Positions 35,952 through 44,900 of a DNA stretch of 46,174 bases are shown piece by piece. The notes under the pieces are model-generated. The model was not told where the DNA came from and made no database searches. It saw nothing but the letters and a program-made list of their open reading frames with translations. Position 1 is the stretch's first letter, and each line of letters begins with the position of its first letter. Source of the DNA: Sedimentisphaerales bacterium (GTDB taxonomy: Bacteria; Planctomycetota; Phycisphaerae; Sedimentisphaerales; Anaerobacaceae); the NCBI GenBank assembly GCA_016932835.1, contig JAFGCD010000036.1, positions 1 to 46,174 on the forward strand, in the 5' to 3' direction. The translations under genes and the position numbers were made by a program.

Positions 35952-37121
35952 CTATATTCCTTTAATCCCGACCATCGCACCGGGAACCACCTTAAATCCC
36001 GAAGGAATTGCTATTAGAATCGGGCGACCCCACTGAGGCATGTTGGGATTGCGCCACATCCGAGCAGGCATCTGCTCCACCGTCGGCCCGACAAAGACAA
36101 CCTTCGAGTCAACCAGTACATTCGGACGCGAGTTCCTGTTGATCAGTTGCACTTTCATGTCCTCGCGAACACGGCCGGCCTGCTCTTCAGTCGCATAAGC
36201 AACAATATTGTCAGGAGTCTTCTTCGAGACAGTCAGTATAGGCTCGCCCGCAAGCACTGCCTCCCCCTGATTTCGCAGCACCACACTAACTACACCGTCA
36301 AAAGGAGCACGTAATTCCACCGGCGACAAAGCCGCAAGCTGAACCTGGAGTTCAGCCATCCGTTTGTTCTGAACCTCGATAGCCTTCTTCACAAGCACGG
36401 CGCCGGCATCCATGGGAATGGGATGGCTTTCCTGCTTCGCGAATTCCTCCTGTCGAGTCTCTGCCTGCTTCAGGTCAAGCCTCGCCAGTTCCAGCAACGA
36501 TTTATTATCTTCGATGCGCTCCTTTGCAGCCTCGTGTTCGGCCCTGAGTTTCTTCAACTCATAGAGGGCAACATCGTTCGTATCGAGGCGCCCGCCAAGC
36601 ACGAAAATCTTGCTGTCCAACTCAAGACTCGACAGCATCAGTTCGTCCGCCCGGATCTCCGTCTCAAGCTCCTGAACCTTGAATCTCTTGTCTTCGACGT
36701 CAATCGCAAAGTTCCTTCGGCGCGCGACGATGTCAGTTACCGCGCCGGCTGCGGCTCCGCTTACCTGCTCTTTCGTCGCCTCCCATTCCGCACGAAGACG
36801 ATCCATCTCGGCAAGAATCGTAGCCGTCTGAGCCTGTATCAGCTCCTGCGGATTCTCATTGTCGGCAACACTGTTGAGCACCGCCAGAACGTCGCCTTTC
36901 TTGACCTCATCGAACAGTTCCACGCTTACATTCACAAGACGCCCGTCACAAGTAGCCGCGATCTGGTGAACCGGCCCTTGTGCCACCCCTAAAATCTCGT
37001 AACGCCGCGAACGATGCGAAAAGAGTGAAACAACAATCGCAACCGTCCCAATCCACACCAGGAATGGAAGGAAGTGCACACGCATACTGTTAACATAATT
37101 CTTTGTGCTTATCTTCTTCAT
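35952..37121 (-). CDS. HlyD-like periplasmic adaptor (membrane fusion) protein
   Basis: 389 residues. One N-terminal membrane span (about 14-32) is followed by a biotinyl-lipoyl-like half (IAATCDGRLVNVSVELFDEVKKGDVLAVLN, about 54-84). A long coiled-coil hairpin covers about 95-255, then the second lipoyl half (LRAPFDGVVSVVLRNQGEAV) and a beta-barrel. This is the classical layout of adaptors that link inner-membrane transporters to outer-membrane exits. No ABC or RND pump is adjacent; the gene follows the DUF4956 membrane protein by 11 bases instead. AGGT precedes the ATG. Its partner channel is unknown; the secretin in this window is not an obvious one. Confidence 0.85.
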   Translation of the reverse strand: MKKISTKNYVNSMRVHFLPFLVWIGTVAIVVSLFSHRSRRYEILGVAQGPVHQIAATCDGRLVNVSVELFDEVKKGDVLAVLNSVADNENPQELIQAQTATILAEMDRLRAEWEATKEQVSGAAAGAVTDIVARRRNFAIDVEDKRFKVQELETEIRADELMLSSLELDSKIFVLGGRLDTNDVALYELKKLRAEHEAAKERIEDNKSLLELARLDLKQAETRQEEFAKQESHPIPMDAGAVLVKKAIEVQNKRMAELQVQLAALSPVELRAPFDGVVSVVLRNQGEAVLAGEPILTVSKKTPDNIVAYATEEQAGRVREDMKVQLINRNSRPNVLVDSKVVFVGPTVEQMPARMWRNPNMPQWGRPILIAIPSGFKVVPGAMVGIKGI

Positions 37122-37132
37122 GATACCTGTTC

Positions 37133-37828
37133 TTATACCTCAAGTAACTGCTCTTGCATTGTCAAGCTGATATTCTCTACGCCCTCGACATTTTTTAATT
37201 CGGAAAGCATATCCGCGTTAGACGCGGCATTCCGAATCATCAACTGATACGCATACTCGACCTCAGCGGTCCCAAAGCCGCTGTCCTGCGCGGAAATCAG
37301 AGTGAAGCTCCCGCAAAAACGCCTCAGAATCACCGGTATCGGATGACCGGGACCGATGTGCCCCCGAACGCTGAAACGCAGAAAGCCGTTGTGAGGCTGA
37401 TGAGTCCCGAAGCCCGTCAGGTAAAGGTATATCGCTATTAGGCAAAGAATGATAGCACCCACAATAGCCGTCATATACCGCTGCGACCCTGTCGCCATAC
37501 CTACAACCAGCGAGCAGAAGATAAACGCGATATCCCGAGTGTCCTTGATGATGTTCCTGAAACGGACGATTGCCAGCGCACCCATTAGCCCTACCGCTGT
37601 AATGATATTGTTCCCTATGATCGTCATAACCATCGAAAGAACAACCGTAATCATTATCAGAGACTGAACAAAAGACCGCGAATACGACAGCCCGCTGTGC
37701 GTGGCATAATATACCCACGCGATCAGTTGCCCCAAAACGAAGGCCAACAATAATGACAAAATAATATCCACCGGACTGAACAAAGCCCCGGATGGAATAT
37801 CTTCAAGCATTTGCCAGGCTTGTTCCAT
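37133..37828 (-). CDS. DUF4956 membrane protein
   Basis: 231 residues from ATG 37828 (GAGGTAA upstream); the frame runs on to 37873 inside the VTC gene. Four membrane spans occupy about 20-130. The conserved VGLMGALAIVRFRNIIKDTRDIAFIF loop between them is the DUF4956 hallmark. The C-terminal soluble part (about 140-231) ends in LMIRNAASNADMLSELKNVEGVENISL, resembling a small ferredoxin-like/ACT-like domain. The function is unknown. From memory, DUF4956 genes are commonly found next to VTC-domain genes, as here (5 bases apart), which supports a shared complex. The loop with R and D/E residues would face the cytoplasm. Confidence 0.87.
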   Translation of the reverse strand: MEQAWQMLEDIPSGALFSPVDIILSLLLAFVLGQLIAWVYYATHSGLSYSRSFVQSLIMITVVLSMVMTIIGNNIITAVGLMGALAIVRFRNIIKDTRDIAFIFCSLVVGMATGSQRYMTAIVGAIILCLIAIYLYLTGFGTHQPHNGFLRFSVRGHIGPGHPIPVILRRFCGSFTLISAQDSGFGTAEVEYAYQLMIRNAASNADMLSELKNVEGVENISLTMQEQLLEV

Positions 37829-37833
37829 AATAA

Positions 37834-38706
37834 TTACCTCGCTAACTGAGGTGCACAAAACCTTAATGAACACGAATCTGTAATCGAAGTGGCGAACTTC
37901 GATATCGACCTGGATTTCAGGTCAAAATACTTAACCATCCGGCTGAGCCAGATCGGGTAACTGCCCGTAAACTTGATCTCAAGAATCACGCCGCTGTTCT
38001 CGGTCACCGGATTCCGCTGCCACCCGCCGCCGCCAAGCCGCACTTCCGGCTTGTCCGTAACACAGTAGCACAGGTCGCGGTCAAACGTGACCCGCACCCT
38101 GTTGTCCGAATCGCCCTCGAAAGCCTGCCGCATATACCGAATCAGAACCGAAGGCTTGGCCTGAACACTCGCAACGTACAACTGAAACTGATTCAATGCC
38201 TTCATATCAACATTATAGTCCCGCGGGCCAAGAGGAAGACCAGCCAGAACAGGAATGATGTCCTCATGCATAAGACGAGCACGGCTCTTCATTATTACAG
38301 TGTTGATACGACGCTTAATCTCGAAAAACACCGGGTAATCCGGCTCGTCCGTGTAGCTGCGAATCCGAAGTTTGAACCGATTCTGGCGACCGTCAATACT
38401 TTCTTTGCATAGTTGGCTGTTGACCGAATCAAGATAAAGGCTGACTATAGGATAATCGCCCCCCCGCTGTAACTTGCAGTACCGATCAACGGGAATATAG
38501 TGCTTGACAAACTCAGCTACTGCGTGAGCCTTCGACTCGGTAAGACGATACTTCAACTCATAGCGGCAGGCCAGAGTCTTGTCCGCCAGCTCCGGTTTCT
38601 TTTTCTTCTTATCGGAGCTCATCTTGGCGGCATCAACCTGAACCACACTGCCGGCAGATTCCAAGCTCTGAGTGGAAGTATCTTCTGTTATCTTCACTTC
38701 GTCCAT
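37834..38706 (-). CDS. VTC-domain protein (polyphosphate-polymerase-like)
   Basis: 290 residues from ATG 38706. A polar, lysine-rich leader (1-45) precedes the VTC tunnel domain: CRYELKYRLTES, PIVSLYLDSVN, RQNRFKLRIRSYTD, VFFEIKRR with the following KSRA, RVTFDRDL and a terminal VILEIKF. The basic residues in these strands are those that line the triphosphate tunnel in yeast Vtc4, which makes polyphosphate from ATP. The domain is related in fold to the CYTH domain found elsewhere in this window. The protein has no membrane span. It is followed five bases later by the DUF4956 gene, then by the adaptor gene, with a promoter of its own upstream. Confidence 0.87.
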   Translation of the reverse strand: MDEVKITEDTSTQSLESAGSVVQVDAAKMSSDKKKKKPELADKTLACRYELKYRLTESKAHAVAEFVKHYIPVDRYCKLQRGGDYPIVSLYLDSVNSQLCKESIDGRQNRFKLRIRSYTDEPDYPVFFEIKRRINTVIMKSRARLMHEDIIPVLAGLPLGPRDYNVDMKALNQFQLYVASVQAKPSVLIRYMRQAFEGDSDNRVRVTFDRDLCYCVTDKPEVRLGGGGWQRNPVTENSGVILEIKFTGSYPIWLSRMVKYFDLKSRSISKFATSITDSCSLRFCAPQLAR

Positions 38707-38784
38707 AGCCAAATTACCACAAATTGCCCCATTTAACGAGCAACTTCAACAGCCTCAAGTCCACCAAACACGCCTGAAAACACA

Positions 38785-38823
38785 TTAACCACTGGTTTGA
38801 TGCGCCGAAAGCGCCAATGGTAA
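38785..38823 (-). promoter_or_regulatory. branched hairpin in the VTC operon leader
   Basis: On the minus strand TTACCATTGG (38814-38823) pairs with CCAGTGGTTAA (38785-38795) with one bulged base, and the inside carries a small GCGC/GCGC-type hairpin with a five-base loop. It falls within the leader of about 160 bases. No known riboswitch class is matched. On the plus strand a T-run follows the same structure, but no plus-strand gene precedes it. Confidence 0.4.
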
Positions 38824-38874
38824 CGCTTTTTTTACTATATATACCCCTATTTGTCATGCCTTTTTATCTTACCT

Positions 38875-38904
38875 ATTTTAACATATACGGCATAGCCAAG
38901 TCAA
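38875..38904 (-). promoter_or_regulatory. promoter for VTC-DUF4956-adaptor operon
   Basis: On the minus strand TTGACT (38899-38904, five of six) and TAAAAT (38875-38880, five of six) are 18 bases apart. The start would be near 38868, after the terminator of the CotH gene and about 160 bases before the VTC ATG. Confidence 0.65.
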
Positions 38905-38918
38905 CACCTTTTCCACCT

Positions 38919-38946
38919 AAAACGCCCTTTATTCGACTCTAAGGGC
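38919..38946 (-). terminator. intrinsic terminator after the CotH/lamin-tail gene
   Basis: On the minus strand GCCCTT (38941-38946) pairs with AAGGGC (38924-38929), followed by G and four T residues. The 6-bp stem and short T-run make it moderate, so some readthrough into the VTC operon is possible. Confidence 0.5.
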
Positions 38947-38968
38947 CGGTAATACACGCCAACAAACC

Positions 38969-41900
38969 TCACGCTCCAGGCGTCGGCGGAATAGCTGCGC
39001 TCCAGTTATTCGGATCATTGCCGTACAGCTCATCCGAATCCCGGCTCAGTGACGCCCCGCCGCCGTCCGGTTCAGTAGGCCACAGGTCAATATCCCCCGG
39101 TTCACCGCCGGGATGAGAGCCGTCGCTGTAGCTGACACGGTCAACCCGAATCCAGTGACGCCTGCCGAATTCATCCAAATCGCCAGGCCGGACAAGCTGA
39201 ACCTGCTCGCCGGAATTGCTCAGCTTCCCGCCGAACGGACCAAGAAGAAGAACACCAGTAGGAGGAGGCCCGTACTTGGCCAAATACGCCGTCACGTCTT
39301 TGGCTACGACAAGACGTTTGTCCGCTCCCAGCGTAAGACCAGGATAACCCGGAAACTCGAAATCAACCCCATCGCTGAACTTCCAGGGCAGGCCTTCATT
39401 CGAATCGTAAAGTGTAATCGCTGTCGGGTTGATATTGTGCAGCTCGATGAATTCCTCCTTCTGATCGCCTGAAGCCGGATTATACATAATCTCAGTAATG
39501 ACAATCGGACCAACAAGCGGATAGGCATTCGCTTCGAGCGGCGTAACATGATGCATCGAAACGAAATTGTAATTGCCCGTACTGCGCTTGAAGTACCTCC
39601 CGAACGAAATACCCGTCAGAGAAGCCCCGAAGTCCTCCACCGCGCGATAACCCGTCACCATCTCGCCCTCTGCGGAACTCAGAATCACTTGCTCGCCGTC
39701 TTCGCTGAGCGCGAAAGGAGTAATTCGGCCCGGATCGCTGCTGGGTTCCCCGAAGTTGCTGTCCTCGCGGAAGACAACATAATCGTAAGCTCCGATCGTC
39801 GTCCCGGCCGCGATCTTGTACTTCTTCAGATCCGACCCGCTGTCACTCAGGTGCCATCCGCCGATATTTATTGGCAAATCTGTCGTGTTATACAACTCGA
39901 TCCAGTCAGAAGCAATGCTGTGTGAATGCGAGAGCACCTCATTGATCACTATCGCACCGGGATTCGGGATAATCCCGCTGTCGTCCCACCCGGGAGAACC
40001 GGCGAAGTACACGCTCGCACGCCACGAATCCTTGTCATTCCAGCGGTCTTCCGTACCGCCTTGACCCTCGAACTCGTGTGGACTCAGTGCCCGGTCATAA
40101 ACCCGAACATCGTCGACAAGCCCGCTGAAATAGTCCGAATACCCATCGTAGCCGACATAAAGGTCGTAGTCGGCGCCTGTGCGCCCGGTCGATGTCGCAG
40201 AACCCTTGGATTCCCCGTTGACGTACAGCCTTATCGTCGAGCCGTCATTCGTACCGGCAACGTGACACCATTCGTTCAATCCAATAGTCTCGGGGCTTCC
40301 GGCCAGCGAAGTCGCGCCGCCCGTCATAACAGAAAACGCGGGCTTGTTGTTGAAAACGTAGAAATAGTAGCCGTCGCCCGTGGCGTCATGCTGAGTCAAT
40401 ACAGGATTCCAATAACCCGTCAGACCCGTTACACGAATCCACATCGACACTGTCACGCTGCTGCCCTTAAGAGCATCCGTAGCAGAGGCTCCGACATAAT
40501 CGCCGCTCCCGTCAAGCGACAGGGCATCCCCGACCTTACCGCTCGCCCAACCGGCGCCGCCGTAAAGCGTGCCGTTATTCGTCCCTACACTGTCCATCGC
40601 GCTGCCGTCGAAACACCAGTGAGATTCCAGCCCAACTTCCGGCGCCTCAGGCAAAACTTCAGTCGGGTCGATTATCGTCAGGGAATAGCCGTCGCCGTCC
40701 GTAATACTCCGCCAGCCGTCCTGGTACCTGAAATTATGAATCGAACGCCCGATCGCATCAACCAATTCTATGCGCTCGCCGCCGTTATCCAGCCTGCCGC
40801 TGTACTCACCCGCAATAACGCCGGAGAACGACGGATACTGCGCTTCAAACGCCGACTGCTTCGCAACGACAACGACATAATCATTTTGATCCAGCGTGAT
40901 ATCGCCAAACGTGAAATCCACCCCGTTTGTGAACTTGACGAGGTTGAGATTGATCGGATCGCCGCCGATATTCTGGAGCTCAATGTACTCTTCGTTGGGG
41001 TCCTCAGGATTGTTGCTGTCGTAAGGATGATACATCAACTCCGTTATGCGCAGGCTTTCTTTCACCTGGCCGACGGAATAAGTCTCTTCACGAAGCGGAC
41101 TCCAACCCGTGTCAAAAACACGCGCTTTTACGACCGTGCTCTTGTCAATAGTAATCGGACCCATATATTCCTGCCCGACAGGATCACCCTGCCCCGTCAT
41201 GCTGGCGGTCAATTCCGCAGAAATCAAAAAGTCCGAACTGCCCGTACCGTAATTGAGACCCTGGATAGCAAGAACGTTTTCCCCGACTTGAAGCTTGCCG
41301 ATATGCTCATTGATGGCAATGACTTCGAACTCCCTCGCCAGGCTGTCGCTGTGGCTGTCGTCGGCCCCGGAATTCCACTCAGGAACCTCGCCGGTCGGGA
41401 AATTGCGACTGGCGACCCTGCTGCCGTTAATGTAGGCCACGAAACCGTCGTCGTAACGTATCTTCAGCGTCAACGCGCTGAAGTCCAGAACGCCGATCGT
41501 AAACGGAATCCGGATATAGCAGGTCTCATTGATCCCGTCCATCTGCGATCCGACATCGATATCGACCAGATCCGAGTAATTCACCGGATCACCGGGGTTG
41601 TTCTCATACCCTACGCCCGTATTGCCTGCAGGGTAACTGGCCCAGGTCGAATGGTCGTAATTCACCCTCGTCCACGAATCCGGAAATGCCGGAGGAGACA
41701 GATAAGCGCCTGAGATCGGCTGCCCGAAGGTCACGCCGGGCCCGCTCCAGGTCGCCGCGAAATTGTCGCCGCCGGTCCCCTCCTTCATCAAGGCCTCGAT
41801 GTAATATTTATGGCCGCCCTGAAGGAAAATATATGCCGACCGCTCGTTGCCGTCTTCCCATATGCGTGAGCCGCTCCAACTGTCCTCGTAGGCAATCAAG

Positions 41901-44900
41901 CTGGCATTGGCCGGGTTCTCATCGCTGCTGAGCCACAATTCGCTGTTATCGTCGCTCGATATCCAGAACCGGTAGTTGCCCGTCGAAGGCGGATGAACGT
42001 ACCCGCTGATTTTCGCGCCGTACTCGTTGGCCCAATCAACAGGCGCCTCGAAACTCGTAAAGTCCATACTCCCGCTGGGGTTGTCCGGGTAGTCGGGCTG
42101 ATTAGTCAGGTCCCAAACGAAGTTGCCGCTGCCGATCCCGAGCCAGTACTCATACAGGATAGAACCTGTCGTTGAAGTCACAGGCCCCGTAGGCACTTTC
42201 ACCCGCTTGGCCGCATTCTCGGCGACAAGAACAACAGTCCCACCGCCGCCCGACTGCGCCGCAGGCAAACGTGGGTCGCTGCCGTCCGTCGTATAATAGA
42301 TAGTGCCCACCGGGGAACTCAGCGTAACAGTCTGTCCCGAAGGGACATCCCCGCCCGGAATGCTGAACGAAGGGGGATCCAGGTAAGGATACCAGCCCAC
42401 ATTCCTGAACTGCTGGATGACCGTCGGCACGCGGTCTGTTATCGTCCTCTTGTCGGATGTGTTGTAAAGAAGCCAGTCGATCTCATTCAGCCATGTCTGC
42501 TTCGTATAGCCCCCGCCCCATCGCGCCGACTCGGCAATAATCGCCATATCGATCTGGCTGGCACGCATCTGTATATACTCCCTCGCCTTGTCCACTGTCA
42601 AAAGTCCGCCGTTGTAGAACGCCTTATAGACGTGATCGGTAAACCTCGTTCTGTAGTCGATATTGATATTCGCGCACTCCTGGTGCAGCCAGTGGGGATT
42701 GAACGCGCTCATCGCAGAGCCTGCCGTCGTAAACGGCTCGACCATATTCAACTCAGCCGCCCCTGCCCCGAGTGTGTGCTCATTGTCATGGTGATACCAT
42801 TTCCACCCGTCCGGGTTCACCCGATTGTAAGCGCCGTAGGTATTGTTCGGAACGCCCGTATAGCGAGACGCAGGGCCGTCCCTGTCGCCCGTATAGTATT
42901 CGATTATCATAAAATCGATAACGTTATCGACATCGAACATACGCTCGTAGGCAGGATTAGGCGTGCCGTCCATATTCAGACCCTGCACGCGGTAATACAA
43001 CTCAAGATCGTCCAGAAGCAACTTCCCCCCGCTCACAACCGTATTGTAGAATCTGTCGAGCGATGCCCGCGTACCGTCCGAGGCGAACATGCCCGGCGTT
43101 TTCACGACGTCGTAATCGTCGCGATCACCGCCCATGTACGACGCGGCATGGACCGATTCGGCACGCTCCTGTGTCTGGAAAAGACCCCAGTAAACGCCGT
43201 TCAAATACAAATGATAATATCGGCTGCGAGTGTATGGATGACCCATCGCCCCCTGTATATCCCGGCTGAACACCTCACGCACCATCGTATTCTGGGGGTC
43301 GTTCCCGTGGCTCCACGAGTAGTTCTGGCTCGTCCGAACGTCAACCTTGTCGAACTTGCTCACCCCTTCGTCTTCGAACAGCGGGAAGTTGAGATTCGCC
43401 TCGCCGTATTCCGACCGGAAGAACAGGCGGAATGCGTGCTTCGGATTCCATGTCCCCCTGCTGTAGCCGCCGCGAATACGAAGACCGGCGTCGATATGGA
43501 ATCCGTCGCTGCCGTCAGGATTAATCAGCTCGACCGAAGCAGGACGCTCCCAATCCCGACCTTCGCCGTACGGGTTAACGTAAATCCCTATGGCAGGATC
43601 GAAGAGATTCTCGAAATCGGTCGTGATCGAAAGCGATGGAATGCCTAACAGCGAAGCTTCCATCTGCGGACCCCAGGTCGGATCCTGGGTAATCCCGGTG
43701 CTCATCCCGTACTCCATTACCTGGCCGTTGACACTGCCCGTAGGCCAGCCGGGCCCGGGCCAGCCGGTCTGGTTCTTGACATCGCTCACGAAGAAGAAGG
43801 TGTGCGAAGCTACTTCGCTATTGACGTAACCCGGCTTTACCGCAACCGCCCGAAGAGGCGTAGTCCCGCTTATCGTCAGGACGGTCACGCCCGGCGTATA
43901 GATGCTCCCGTGAGTAGCTGTCGGCGTAGTACCGTCCGTCGTGTAGCGGATCTCGGCGCCGTTGGTCTCCGTCGATAAGATCAAGGTGAAAGAGCTGCTG
44001 TAAAAACCGCGTTCGTGGCTGAACCATACCTCGCCGACCGCCCCCGTCGAGCCCGATACGTTATAAGTGCCCGGCGTCGGCGTCTCGAAGTACTGATGCA
44101 TGTCAACATCGCTCGTATAAATCAGTTCAGGCAGAATCACGAACTCCCCGTTGCTCGCCGTGTCGTTCAGGGCTTGAATCGCAAGCACATTTTTGCCGAC
44201 TACCAATGAGCCGATATAAGGCATGAGATTAACAGATTCATAAGACATCGCCTCTTCGATCGGCCTGTCCGTCAGGGCCGTCGAATTCCAGCTAAGCGAC
44301 ATCGGATTATTCTTGTACGCAACCGGCGTGCCGTTCAGATATGCGACATAACCGTCCTCGTATTTCATCCGCAGGTTGAGCGTGTCGAACGTACTCGCCT
44401 GCCCGGCCTCCAGATCGAAGGACGCACGAACCCAAAGCGAAGCGTTCACGTTGCGCATGGCCGTCTCGATGTTCGTCGTCGGGCCTATCCAGAGAACGTT
44501 GTCCGGTATCTCGCGCTTCGATATACCGGGCCCCTCATAGCTGACAATCAACCCGTCATCAACCGCGCCTTCGAAAAAGGTCACCGTAATCGGGTGCATC
44601 CCGGCAGTCAGATAAATGCTCCCGGAGGCCTCCTGCATCCCGTGCAGGCCGTCGTTGTCAACAACCAGAGTGCTCCCGATAAACAACTGGCTGCCGTCGT
44701 CCGAAGACGTGTAGAACGTGTAAGTCCCGCCCGTCGGAATTTCGATAGAACTTCTGTATCGAAAAGCGAAATAGTCCACCTGCTCGCGAGGCGAAAAATC
44801 AAAATTATCTAAGACACCTTCCTTTACAGGAGTCAAAGTGTCGAAATTCGGCAAATAATTCCACGACCCTTCGTAGTATTCGTACTTCACACCGGAAGCA

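Noticed and set aside
39926..41713. Long plus-strand ORF (595 codons) opposite the CotH gene
   Set aside because: It is a shadow of the CotH coding strand: arginine-rich product without domains and no ribosome site. The opposite frame holds recognisable domains throughout.
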